Shown: positions 48,178 to 58,771 of the stretch, one piece after another | Numbering within the stretch: the stretch's first letter is position 1 | Layout: each line of letters begins with the position of its first letter | Assembly (NCBI RefSeq): GCF_010093535.1 | Contig: NW_022985189.1 | Coordinates: forward strand, 717,245 to 781,244 | Direction of reading: 5' to 3' | Origin: Lindgomyces ingoldianus | Lineage: Eukaryota; Ascomycota; Dothideomycetes; Pleosporales; Lindgomycetaceae | Length of the DNA stretch: 64,000 nt | The notes under the pieces: generated by a model | What the model was told of the DNA's origin: nothing | What the model saw: the letters and a program-made list of their open reading frames with translations, nothing else | The model's database searches: none | Position numbers and translations under genes: made by a program

Positions 48178-48770
48178 ACATACTCTATAAGCAAGTTACT
48201 TACACATCTATGTTACTTACTTTTACTAAGACTACACTAAACTACTTTTTTTTCTCTAACATATTTCTAATAACACTACTTAAATATGTTAAAAGAATAT
48301 TAGACATAGCTTACACTTTAAATATTTAAATAAAATATAATACTTTTTAAGAAATATACTATAGCTGTGCATAAAGTTTTTTAAAAGATAATAAATAACT
48401 TATTTAATAAATAACTCTTACAAGCTAATTTTATAGCTAACTTATAAAAGCTAAATAATAATAAAAATTAGGTAATTATTAACTATATACTTTAGCTAAA
48501 TATATAAGAATTTTTTTAGCTAGTAGCTGTAGCTAATATAGCTAATTCTTTATACACTAATTATAATCAAGGCTATATTTGTAAGGCTAAGATGGTGCTT
48601 ACGTGCGACGGGTATATATACTATTCTATACGCAATAATTAACTGTTGGTTGATTATTCGCACCTTTTTAGTTGTATTAGCGTAGTGGTACAGAGCTCCG
48701 TCCTTACAATATTAGTATAAACTAGCTTAGTATTTTTATTAAGTAGTATTTAAAGCTTAAAGTAAAGTTT
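48178..48770 (+). mobile_element. Truncated pogo-like element, inverted copy
   Basis: It is the reverse complement of the same terminal region, starting ACATACTCTATAAGC after a TA at 48,176-48,177. With the copy at 47,560-48,024 it forms a head-to-head pair separated by about 150 bases. It is split by the insertion at 48,580-48,708. Confidence 0.75.
48580..48708. mobile_element. 129-base solo-LTR-like insertion with TSD ATATT
   Basis: It starts TGTAAGGCTAAG and ends GTCCTTACA, and is bounded on both sides by ATATT (48,575-48,579 and 48,709-48,713). Removing it and one ATATT restores the alignment to the other pogo copies, so this is a real insertion. It is GC-normal with a TATA motif, while its host is RIP-mutated. 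It could be a very small LTR (TRIM/SMART type) or a MITE. Confidence 0.75.
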
Positions 48771-49650
48771 AAGTGTAAGTATAATTTATAAATATTTAGC
48801 TTATTATAAAGTTTATTTTATTAAAGAAAGATATATGTTGTTAGTTTAGACACTCTACTTAGCTTTAAATTACTTTATCATTTTTATAAAACGCTTTTTT
48901 ATAGTAATAGTTATACTTACACTTTTCTTTAAGTTTTAAATAATACTTAATACACCTACTAAGCTGGTTTATAAGAATACTTTTACTTTTTTATTAAGTT
49001 AGTCTAGCGTTATGTTAATTAAACATTACGTTTTATATATAGTATAAGTTGCGCTAAGAGAGTTTATCTAGCTTAGTAATTTTTTAGCTTTATATTAGTT
49101 TATATTATTTTAAGTTAAAACATAATTTTACTAAGCTAGTTAAAAAGCTATTAATAAAGTATATGTTGCGTTGCTAAAAGGTTAATCTTCTAGCTAGCAT
49201 AGTAAAAGGATATATATAGGCGGATAATTGTATGCGACAGTATGTTATATACACTTAAAATAGCCTAAGCAGTAAGTCTAAAGTCTAAAGCTAATTCTAC
49301 TTTTTTACTAAGTGTGTATAGTGTTTTATTATTTAGGTATTATGTTTTATATATAGAGTTAGTTAGGCTAAAAGACTTTAGCTGTTTTAGTAGTTTTGCT
49401 AGCTTAGTAGTAGAATAAATTAGCTATAATTCTATAAAAATAATCCGCTATAGATAATGCTAAATGTCTCTAATCACTTCTTCCTAAAAATAACATTTAA
49501 ACTGTCGCCACTACCTCTAGTTTGTACAACGTCTTGTGTTATAATATAATAGGCTTCCCTTTCTATAGCGCTAACCTTAAGCATTTTTCACTCTATATGT
49601 TTGCAGAATAGCTTTATCCTACTTTGAAATCTTCCCCCGCTATCAGGAAG
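48771..49650. repeat. RIP-mutated repeat pile-up
   Basis: About 48,775-48,970 is another direct-oriented pogo fragment matching 39,270-39,480. Farther right, blocks such as CTAAGAGAGTTTATCTAGC (near 49,050) are similar to sequence near 55,160. No gene. Confidence 0.5.
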
Positions 49651-50224
49651 TCATCGCAGCCCTATGCTCGCTGCGGGGCGCGATTCTATACAGCGTCGTC
49701 CTGTTGATTGGTACTTCCAGCGGAAGCGAACCACTAATCATGGCTAATGCGCGATGACCTCATACACCTGTGGGTTTCTACCGTAAGATGGGGGGCTGCG
49801 CGGATGTCATAAGCTCTCGGATTATTAATAAATCTGCCTTGGGGTTGGGAGCAGTAATAACTAAGAATGGCCAGGTGCTTATCTAGTCAGCTAACGCTCT
49901 TCCAGCTTCGAAACCAGCTTCGACACAGCAATCCCACTCACGTCGCGATGCAGAACGCGAGCCCACTATATCCTTCTACATCCCGAGTCCGCCGGCGCCG
50001 ATTCCTAGACCAAGCCGCAGCGAGCTCTAGTCTTGGCTCGTTGGAGGGGAATACGATGTGATGGAAAGGATATTGGATAGGATAGGACCCGGCGACCTTG
50101 GAAATCGAAGCCTGCGGTTCGGCGGGTGGGTTCAACAAGGCGTTACTATCGAAACACCGTCGCTGCAAGCGCATACAAAGGTGGAAAGGGTGTACATGTT
50201 TTGGTGATGCAGTTGTCGTACGGT
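49651..50224. other. Non-coding edge of island with repeat trace
   Basis: The first 90 bases resemble the reverse complement of 8,865-8,935 (GCTGCGGGGCGC context). Two overlapping short ORFs near 49,867-50,231 are not recognisable. Confidence 0.35.
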
Positions 50225-50730
50225 CAAACAACTAGCACAATCTCTGGGATCGTAGAGAGGTGCTTCTGGATTGTTCATGTTCATGCGGAATGAGTACTAG
50301 CAGAGGTATGGTGGTGGCCATGCTTGGCAAGATTCTCCACTATCTAGAGCTGCATACAGTACTCTTCTCTTCAGCTATATCTACAAATCGTCGCCTCCAG
50401 TACAAGATCCTAGCCAGAGCGGGTCAGCTGTCCTCCTTGTCCGTCATGGAGATATCTAGTGGCAACTTCTTATATTACTCTTCTCATATTACTCTAAATT
50501 ATCACTAATAAGCATGCTTACACAGCTTGACCTGTTCGGCATGTTCACCAGCTTCATATTCTCAGAAATAATAGCAGCGTTAGATCTCATCCCTATCGTT
50601 CATTCGCCACTAGTCTAAAGTTTCTAGTGAAGTCTCTGTGTTTAGATGGTGAGTCCCAAGTATCCGCTTTTGTAGTTCGAAGCACTTTTCTATCAGCGGG
50701 ATAGCTTCTTCGTTCTGGCTTTGGGCCTTC
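50225..50730. repeat. Left arm of an ancient inverted duplication
   Basis: It matches the reverse complement of about 53,600-54,106. The best blocks are AATCGTCGCCTCCAGTACAA (near 50,387), TTGTTCATGTTCATGCGG and GTACTAGCAGA. The similarity is interrupted and looks old. The arms enclose the membrane protein gene. Confidence 0.75.
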
Positions 50731-50830
50731 CACGTGTGTGCTAGGTTGGCCTAGATCAGGGTCCCAGGCGGGTGTACAGTAGAGATGATGGCCCGTCGAA
50801 TGTTGGTGGTGGTTCCCTGGTCGATTGCGA
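50580..50830 (-). pseudogene. TPR (kinesin-light-chain-type) gene fragment
   Basis: The minus strand reads ANLAHTWKAQSQNEEAIPLI, then EKCFELQKRILGTHHLNTET, a standard fungal TPR_12 repeat. A TAG just before it could be a C-to-T changed Gln codon. No start, and only one or two repeats remain. Such TPRs often end NLR-type proteins. Confidence 0.6.
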
Positions 50831-51140
50831 GAGTTTAGGACAAATTCGAAAGGTCCTGTGTATGAAAGCGCAGAGATGGTCTCTCCGTAGTCCATGATAA
50901 CGCCTAGATTTTCCGTAACGTGTGTATAGAGAAAGTGACAGGACGATCCCCGGGGGTTCATTGCAAAATACTGCGCTTATTATTTCTACACCTGGGCATA
51001 TTCCCTGCAACAGCAAGAGTAGAACGTAGATAACTACCCTCCCTCCTGCCTATTCTGCCTTGCATGTATTAGGGTCTTTGTAAAGTCTCTCCTGCTTCAT
51101 ATCTTCTATGATCATTGAACCCCAATCTAGGCGTAAAACA

Positions 51141-52796
51141 CTAGTCCGGAATTAGCCTCTGAGTACTGCTTGACTCCGAACGCAGCAAGCCTCCCATATT
51201 GATCGAAGCCTCTGCATCGTCTTCCTCTTCAGAGAAGCTGTATTTGTGCGTTTGGTCTTCTTTAGGGATTTTCCCCTCTCTAGAAAGCTCTTCCCCTTCA
51301 ATCATCTCAATTCCTTCTTGCATCTCCCTTCCCTGAAGTGTTTCGGCGCTCTTACTCATTTCGCGACCATGAAGGACCCTACGCATGTCTATACACCCCT
51401 CACACCAGTTGCTTTCCTGATCGATCCACGACACGCGCCTATCAGCCACATACTTGAACAGCGCCCAAGCCGAGTGGAAAAGCGCCAAATTCGCAACAAG
51501 CGTGAACATAACCATAGCCAACGGATTTCTCATTCCCGGAACATTGCAGATATATTCTGCAAATATAAATGCAGGCTTTGTCTTCAGAGGGTGAGCGTGG
51601 CCCTCAAATATGTCGAAAGACTCGTTTAGAAAGACAGGCTGCTTAGAATAGTTACCAGGGTAGGGCATGGCGGCGAACATCCACCTCCAACTTCCCATCT
51701 CGTCGGGCTTCAGCGGCGCGCCAGACACTCTGTTGAAATCATCGTCCGGATCGAGAGCATATCGTAACAGAGTTTCGTTAGTGAGCAGGTTCTCCGCTTC
51801 CGTATTTCCGAGGTCAGCGAGGATGGCGGATCGAAAGATCTTGTTCCACATGAGAGCCTCGGTCAGCGGGCGGGACAGTGGGACACTCGCGTTGTTGTAT
51901 ACTGAGCTGCTGTCATGTCCAAGAAAGTTTGTCGAGATCGCTACCCCATCTGAACGAAGAAAGTTATAATCTAGGTTGTAAAGTTGTGAGTCATGGATCG
52001 ATCTGTTACTTCCGCCGGATCTAGTGTGAAAGTCTATTTTCGCTCGCGTGTATATCGGAGTGTCCTTGTAATCGTCTGGTAGATATCCCAACATAGTATG
52101 TTGTATACCGGCAAAATACGCGTTCAACAGCCGAGCGCCCCACCAGAGAGCTGCGTTCGTTTCGAGATCATCAGACGCGATGAAGGAGTGGTCATAGATC
52201 TGAGGGGTATATTCAACTCGAAACTCTAGTGTAAATCTGTCGTCGTCGTTCGTGATTTGGCAATGAACGATGGCAATGGCATTACTTTCCATCCAGCTCC
52301 AGCGAGCAAAATTTTCCTGGTTCCGCTTAGGTGGGGACGAATCGGACTTCTTCAGATATATGCTGATGTTGATGATGTTGCAATTCTCCAAAGTGTTATT
52401 ATGATATGACACAGAAGCTCTTTGTTGTTTTGGTTTCGCGCCTGATCCTGCTATCTTCGATACTGTATACTGAAAGCCCAGATTCGTGGTGATGAATCGG
52501 TAACCAACCGGGATTTGTAAACTCTGGCATGTCGGAGTGAGACTATTGGAGCCCCACGTAAAAACTAAACTGTTATACCAGTGGGTGTCGCTGACTGTTG
52601 TGTTCGGATCCGTGGTGTATCTGAAGTCTTTGTCGAACCCGTTCACGGCAACGTTGAACACGGTGAGAAGCACCATGAAGAAGGTGAAGACTCCAAGAAC
52701 CCACCATTTAAAGGCTCGGCCGAAAGGGTATTTTCTCGAAAGATTGTACGAGAGCTCATCTGTGATCAGGTGGTTCGTGAACGATTTTGTGGCCAT
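51141..52796 (-). CDS. Fungal two-pass membrane protein of unknown function
   Basis: Single exon, 551 aa from MATKSFTNHL (the frame stays open upstream to 53,051, but this Met directly precedes a typical cytosolic tail). Residues 1-30 are cytosolic and 31-52 form a membrane segment (WWVLGVFTFFMVLLTVFNVA). About 370 residues follow with many Asn-X-Ser/Thr sites and Cys, as in an extracellular domain. A second membrane segment lies at 425-450, then an acidic, Ser-rich 100-residue tail. This layout is shared by a family of uncharacterised fungal proteins. I know no catalytic motif in it. It is the only complete gene between the arms of an inverted duplication and is not RIP-mutated. Confidence 0.85.
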   Translation of the reverse strand: MATKSFTNHLITDELSYNLSRKYPFGRAFKWWVLGVFTFFMVLLTVFNVAVNGFDKDFRYTTDPNTTVSDTHWYNSLVFTWGSNSLTPTCQSLQIPVGYRFITTNLGFQYTVSKIAGSGAKPKQQRASVSYHNNTLENCNIINISIYLKKSDSSPPKRNQENFARWSWMESNAIAIVHCQITNDDDRFTLEFRVEYTPQIYDHSFIASDDLETNAALWWGARLLNAYFAGIQHTMLGYLPDDYKDTPIYTRAKIDFHTRSGGSNRSIHDSQLYNLDYNFLRSDGVAISTNFLGHDSSSVYNNASVPLSRPLTEALMWNKIFRSAILADLGNTEAENLLTNETLLRYALDPDDDFNRVSGAPLKPDEMGSWRWMFAAMPYPGNYSKQPVFLNESFDIFEGHAHPLKTKPAFIFAEYICNVPGMRNPLAMVMFTLVANLALFHSAWALFKYVADRRVSWIDQESNWCEGCIDMRRVLHGREMSKSAETLQGREMQEGIEMIEGEELSREGKIPKEDQTHKYSFSEEEDDAEASINMGGLLRSESSSTQRLIPD

Positions 52797-53533
52797 TGTA
52801 AGCTGTGAAGCGAATTTGAGATGTCCAAGAACCAGTATGCGAATTTTGCGACCAATACAGGACGTATATATAAGAATTAGTCCATTTAGGCTTCTGCAGA
52901 CAAGCACAGCTTGATAGCTGCTTATCGGTGGCAAGGTCGAAGTGCACAACCTGTGGAACAGAAAGCAACGTAAGCAAGTAAGCGCGTACAACTCACCATA
53001 ACCAATACCTGAAGATGTGTCGTTCTCAGCCTTACGTCCCTCTCCCATCATTGGCCACCTAGCGCGGTCGACTTCCGGCCGTAATTACTTCTTCGAGCCC
53101 GCCAAGACGATCGGCGGTGCAGACATTCGCACCGCCACCAGTGCAGCTCCGGTGAAAGCGTTGAGATTTGAGAGACCATTCGAGGGGATCCCGGTTCAAT
53201 TTGGCCCCCTGATGCCTAGATGAGCTGGGCCGGAGAAGCCGGTGAAAGATGTCCCGCAAATGGTGACGCGCCCATAAACCCATAAATTTCCCAGTGGTTG
53301 GCAGTAAGTGACCGAAACCCAAAAGAGACCTCGAATTAAACCTCAGAAATGATACTTATCTGGCTTCAGTAGTGAGGGAGAAGGAAGATCTCTCGCTCTG
53401 CCGCGGGGACCAGCATTGCGGGTACTTAACTTTAGTCCCACTATCTAACTGCAATTGTCTTAAATAATTCTCCAGAGGTATTTTCGAGACTCTACCTCTA
53501 CCTCTGGAAATATTATTTGACCGAAAATTTCAA
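52797..53533. other. Upstream region of the membrane protein gene
   Basis: No gene recognised; short ORFs on both strands overlap. An inverted repeat near 53,471-53,510 (CCAGAGGTA...TACCTCTGG) could form a hairpin. Confidence 0.4.
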
Positions 53534-53725
53534 TTGAAACATCCTCCCACGAGACCCGTTACAGCCACCATCTGTTGTAGAGGGCAAGGCTGTGTAAAGG
53601 CTGTGCATGTCGTTGGACGGGTTCAGGCCCACTATCACGTGCAACAGCAGCCCATCCTTGGCCATCATCATCCTAACACAGTAGCTTTGCTTGAGGCTCT
53701 AATAGATTGCAAATTAAGAATATAG
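53534..53725 (+). pseudogene. TPR fragment, counterpart of the left-arm relic
   Basis: The plus strand reads QQQPILGHHHPNTVALLEAL in one short frame, a TPR_12-type signature. Its position and strand mirror the fragment at 50,580-50,830, as expected for the inverted duplication. Confidence 0.5.
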
Positions 53726-54106
53726 AGAGAGGAATCTAATGCCGCTTTTATGTGTGAAGAAACGAAGCTAACCCATCTGCAGAACAGGTTAAGGTATGTA
53801 AGGATGCTAACTAGTGTTATATAACAGTAGTAGGAGTCAATTGCCGCTACAAATGGCCACCACAAGCAGGGAGGGCGGCCGAACCGCTCCAGCCATGATC
53901 TTGTACTGGAGGCGACGATTTGTAGATATGACTAAAGAGGAGAGTACTGTATGAAGCTCTAGATTGCGGAGCCACCACAGGTCTGCTAGTACTTATCCCG
54001 TATGAACATGAACAACCCAAAACTCCCCACGACTCTCAGAGGTCGAACTGAAGCACCTCTCCCTGACCCCAACGATTGTAGTGCTCATACAAGACGCTAT
54101 TTGTTG
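53600..54106. repeat. Right arm of the ancient inverted duplication
   Basis: Reverse complement of about 50,225-50,730, with shared blocks at 53,905-53,950 (GTACTGGAGGCGACGATTTG) and 54,000-54,015 (TATGAACATGAACAAC). Confidence 0.75.
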
Positions 54107-55765
54107 TTTAACTGTACAACGGATGTATCATAAAAGCACGCAGGGCCTTTTCACCTTTATATACACTTGCAACAACAGCGTTTTACTCGTAGCACTTAAA
54201 CCTAGTTGCTAAAGCACCTGCTGCACCCTATCTTAACTTATATCCTTCCTATCACATTGTATTCCTATTTAACAAGCTAAAACTAGAGCTTAATTTAGGT
54301 TAGTCTAGATATAAGCGCGAGTAGACTTAAGAAGCATGAGAACATAGTAGGCCTAATTAAGTTGTTCGATTAGTTAGTAGAGAAGATAGCAGCAGATCTT
54401 ATGTAAGAGGTGTCGAGCGGGAAGCACGAGGTACAGGGAGGGAATGTAGGATAGGGGGTGTGTAGCAGAGCTACAAAAGAGAGAGTAAACCTTAGGGTCA
54501 GAGGCAGAGGTAAGGAGGCCGAGGAGCCTATATACCCCGTTCCAAGCCCTTGGGGTACTCAGGGGTTGGCTAGCTGTAACATAACTGTGACATATTCTAT
54601 CTTTACAGAAGTGGTTTTCAATTCTTTTAACATATAGCTATATACTTTACTACTAGCAACTTTCCTAGAAACGCTATAATAAGAAAAGATGTTAAGTAAT
54701 TTATATAAGTTTAAATTATAATCAAAGCTTTTGTATAATTTTTTTATATAATTATTAACTTTATCTTAAGAGAGTTTCTTATAGCTTATTAAAACACCTA
54801 AACTTAAAAGGTTTAAAAAGTAAGTAGTAAAATTAAGTATATATAAAAGTATAAAAAAAAATAATTTAGTAAAGTAAAATAATAAAGCACAGTGTAAAGA
54901 TATTATAGTATTACACGTAGCTTCTAAAGTGTAAGCAGTGTTTTAATTATCTAAGAAGACTTATAGTAGTAATTATTCTAAGCTAACTTTGCTAGGTTAA
55001 CAGCGCTATAAGAACTATACAAAGGCTAGGCATAACACTTATAAGTATAATAAGCAAAAAAAACATTAGAATTAAATATAAAGTTATTATGTAAAAGTTC
55101 TACAGTTAGTTGTAAATACAATTTTGTTTTTATTTATAGTTTTAGTCTCTGCTAAGAGATTTTATCTAGCGTAGTAATAGTTTATATTAGCTACAAGTTT
55201 TTTATTTTATAGTAATTAATTTAATGTTCTTTAAAATAAGCTAGTAGTTCTAAGAGACTTTAAGTTACTTAATAGTAGATTATGTTAATGTAGGTGTTAT
55301 AACTAGAGTAAAATGGAATTTAAGTACTAAAATTTTATTAGAGTAAACTATTTACTTGTGTAGACTGATTGCTTGTGAAATACGTTAAAGTAGAAATTAG
55401 AAATATAAAGAATAGTAATAGCTGTAAGTAATGCTATACTATACTACATAGCATGGAAAATTGTTGTACTGTTGCGCAAGGTTGCTGCGTAGGTTTTTTA
55501 GCAGGGATGCTGCGACACTCGTTTGGGTGCGACGCTCGCATACAAAACACGTTATATTATAAATGTAAAATTACTTAGATTTTGCTAACAAATTATAGTA
55601 TTTTTATATTTACTATAGTTAGCAGAGTACTATATAAGTTTTGCCCCTTCACCTGGTAACGGTCTGCTATAATAAATGGCACCAGGAAACCCCTAATCAA
55701 CACTGGGAACCTGTGTTATAGGCAAGCATCCGGTATCATTGTTCGCCAAATCCCCCAACTCACTT
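54107..55765. repeat. RIP-mutated block without gene
   Basis: From about 54,600 to 55,640 the sequence is AT-rich with TpA excess and no ORF. Patches near 55,150-55,310 resemble the 49,050 and 49,350 repeats. A GC-normal patch (about 55,460-55,560) is rich in GCTGCG/GCGACGC. 54,107-54,600 is of intermediate composition. Confidence 0.5.
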
Positions 55766-56836
55766 CTACACAGCCCAGGCTGCGACAGCGAAGAGCATCG
55801 ATAGTCCAACCACCAGGGAGTTCACAAGAGTGACCGTAGAAATGTTCCCCACAGAGGTGGGTTTGTTGTTAATCGAGGCGGGAGCCCCAGAGTTTGCAGA
55901 GCACGTTAGGTTGAATTGCGGCGTCGTGGATAGGTCTTTGGTGATACCAAACTTGGCCGCATTGTCCGGATTCGAATCGTGCAGTTCGTACCACCAGACG
56001 TTTGTTCGACCAAACAGCGTACACCCAATAGTATTCCAGAACTCTCGTGCATTATCGAGTGAGGCCTTGGCCTGCCCAAAGTCTGGACCGGTGAGAGGCC
56101 ACCCGGTTTCGGTGATCCAGATGGGCTTCTTCCCCGCCGCACTCTTCGTGCTGTTGAGGGCGTAGTTGAACACGGCTGTTGCGTTGGAGATGGCGTTGCC
56201 CTTGTCGTCTTCGTAGTAGGGGAATAGGTTCGTCCCGACAAAGTCCACTTCGTCAATCACCGCCTTGTTCGATTTGTTTCCCCACGCGCTCCACGTATCA
56301 ACATGGCCAACGGGGATCTTGCTGAGCGGGGTCCCCTTTAGGTTATCACGGACTTCTTGGATGAACTTGACCATTGTCGTGGGGCCTTGGCCGACACCAG
56401 CTTTATTCTTTATGCCGCTGTCCGAAATGCGATACATGTCTTCGCTGCCCACCGAAATGCCAATGACGAGGTTTGTAAAGTTGGCGCCATACTGAGTGAC
56501 GGCTTTCGACAGCGCACTGAGCTCATTCTTGATCGATGTAGTTCCAGAGCACCAGATGCCGAGTAGGAGCTTCGAATTGGTTTTGATTGCAGCGGGAAAC
56601 GCTTCGATAGGTGTGTCAGTCGTCTGGGCTTGGATGTTGGTATATAAGCGAACACTATTGAAGAGGCCGGGGGAGTTTTGGAGTTTCTGTGCAGTCTGGA
56701 ATTCCTTCTCGAAATCCGCCTGCTTCTTTGCTTTTTTGCTGTCCGTAGTGGCCCCAGAGTTGAAGCCGAGATAGGCCTGATCGGCTAACGCCACACCAAG
56801 TGACGCCACAATGGCGAAAACGGTCGTAATTCGCAT
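55766..56836 (-). CDS. GPI-type GH17 endo-beta-1,3-glucanase (EglC-like)
   Basis: Single exon of 356 aa. Residues 1-18 are a signal peptide (MRITTVFAIVASLGVALA). The GH17 barrel fills about 19-315. The acid/base Glu132 lies in IGISVGSEDMYR and the nucleophile Glu243 in WITETGWP. NVWWYELHD is also typical. The last 22 residues are hydrophobic after a small-residue region (about 315-330), the layout of a GPI-anchor signal, though the usual long Ser/Thr-rich linker is very short. The family cuts or remodels beta-1,3-glucan in the cell wall. The gene is intact and lies between a RIP block and the terpene synthase, both genes on the minus strand, without obvious functional link. Confidence 0.95.
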   Translation of the reverse strand: MRITTVFAIVASLGVALADQAYLGFNSGATTDSKKAKKQADFEKEFQTAQKLQNSPGLFNSVRLYTNIQAQTTDTPIEAFPAAIKTNSKLLLGIWCSGTTSIKNELSALSKAVTQYGANFTNLVIGISVGSEDMYRISDSGIKNKAGVGQGPTTMVKFIQEVRDNLKGTPLSKIPVGHVDTWSAWGNKSNKAVIDEVDFVGTNLFPYYEDDKGNAISNATAVFNYALNSTKSAAGKKPIWITETGWPLTGPDFGQAKASLDNAREFWNTIGCTLFGRTNVWWYELHDSNPDNAAKFGITKDLSTTPQFNLTCSANSGAPASINNKPTSVGNISTVTLVNSLVVGLSMLFAVAAWAV

Positions 56837-57345
56837 GGTAAAAAAAATTTTGTGGAATAAAGAGCGACAAGAATACTGAAGGCCGGGGGTGAAATGAGAA
56901 ATGGAGGGTCTTTAAAAACATTTGCTGAATTCAGGGGCCAAAAAGAAACCGGGAAATGCCTTCAATCAACCACATTTTCTAAGCCTTTTTCAAGCGAAAT
57001 CGCTACACATTGGCGGAAACGCTCTTCATGATTGGGCTGAAACACCAAGATTGATATGCCAAGAATCTTACACAACGACCAGCTGAGATCTTGGCGAAGG
57101 CTCCTGTTTGGACACAGCGCTCGTGTTTTCGCATTCCCCGCATATATCGACCACGATGCAAGCAACATGATCTATATCTAGGCTTAGAACGATACTTGAA
57201 GTAGCAAGATGTTTGTTGATCAATCGCGCCGCCTTGCATGCAACACCTGCTAGGTATCACTTGAATCAGGTAATGAATCCTCGGACAACCCTCACCCGTG
57301 AAGAGACAGCCTTTTCCCGTGCATGCATTCAACATCGAACAACAT
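56837..57345. other. Intergenic, GH17 promoter and terpene synthase 3' side
   Basis: About 510 bases between two minus-strand genes. No gene is supported; an open minus frame at 57,003-57,398 has low-complexity Cys/Arg-rich content and overlaps the synthase end. Confidence 0.4.
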
Positions 57346-58771
57346 TTATTCGAGGGGAATGACGACGCCTCCAACGATTGATTTCTGGCAAACGCCATAT
57401 CGTCCGGTCCGTAGGCTCCAGAACAGATTTCCGGTGCAGTTGTATTGGTTTGCCTCGATATGTGCCTTCAGTTTCCGAGCGATTTTCTCATCAGCGGAGT
57501 ACCTCCGCATGAGTGTCTCGGCGGTACTGTCGAAATTCTGGACTGCCTTCTCGACCGCTTCCACAATGAGCGACACTGCTAGCTGCAGGTTTCCGAATCT
57601 GTGGTAAAGCAGCGGCACTAGGCTGTCCACCGTTTGTTGTTGCTACGTCGCATAAGCAAAAGTAGGTTGCTGCAATGAATATTACACTTACAACCTCCTT
57701 CTTGAGGGACAATAGATCATTGACGCTGGGAATTTGTTAGTCTTGGATGTGAAGGGACAGCCGACTTACGCCCAAATGATGATATTTGTCTCATCCCAGA
57801 GAGTTCGCATATCGGCGTCATTTATCACATGGGAAGGCAAAGGTGCCATCCCTTGGGCGAACCTGTTTTTGTAAGTCTGTAAGATGCTCAAAATTCAAGC
57901 TGCTGCCGCATACTCATTAAACGCCGACGTAACACCAACCGCACTCGTCCCCATTCGGCAAGTAATATACTCATCCAAAGTTGGGAGCTCCTCGCTCAAA
58001 CGGCGCCGTTGTTCGACTTCCGACGTCTCCATGAAGAATTCCAGCTCCTTGAAGAGCAGTTCTCGTTGTTCTGCGCCTGTCAGCTGCAGCCTGGTGGGTT
58101 CCACCTGTAACTCACCAAGTGTGTACGATTCGAGCGCAGCATCCCCGATGACCTTAAAGAACGCAATGATGGGGTTTTCTGGTGCAGGACAGTCGTCGTC
58201 GCCCAGTCCTAAGCAAAACTGCATATATCGGATCGTGTCATTACGGAAGTTCTGTGCGGCCTTGAGGTCACTTGATAGCCGTCCAACCTCAGCATCGATC
58301 TCTAACTGCTCGTCAGTACATGCTATTACGAATCGACTCGAGTTGTAAGTTTTTGTATCACTGACCATCATCCCAGATGAAAAGCTAACCCAGGTCAGTC
58401 TCACGTCATCTTGCACTGGAGGGAAGAACTTGCCCACATCACTAGACAAGCCAAAATCTTTCCGTGTTCGAGTGTCGCTGTTGGCCACCACGTTGCAGAA
58501 AATAGCCCAAACTCCGCCTTATGCAACTTCGCAAGCTTCTTCGACGAGGACGTTAGGCTATATTTCCATTTGCTCAGCTTTCGAACTATCCGTCACCACA
58601 TTTTGGGCTCTACCTCAGAAGCCTGTTTGGCACATCAAGTCTCAATCCTTCGAGGTGTGGAGATACAGCCTGCGGCCAATGCTGAAAGATTATCCGGAGA
58701 TCCGGAATGTGGAGTTGCTGGCCTTTGAGCGACGAAAGCAACTGCTGTCGCGAATCTGAGAGAGCTGCCAT
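57346..58771 (-). CDS. Class I terpene (sesquiterpene-type) synthase, 7 exons
   Basis: Exons 58,771-58,614, 58,557-58,434, 58,384-58,366, 58,322-57,914, 57,862-57,770, 57,725-57,692 and 57,642-57,346 join in frame to 377 aa. Motifs fall where a fungal terpene cyclase needs them: FGLFSATWWPTATLEHGK, the aspartate-rich start LFIWDD (Asp99, Asp100), the NSE triad VNDLLSLKKE (Asn270, Ser274, Glu278) and the C-terminal RY pair in SLRTGRYG (360-361). They bind Mg and diphosphate and start cyclisation of a prenyl diphosphate. The second intron needs a GC donor (GCAAGT), and exon 3 is only 19 bases, so that part of the model is the least sure. The DDxxD/E spacing is unusual (DDACTDE). A P450 lies 2.9 kb away, divergent. 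Confidence 0.85.
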
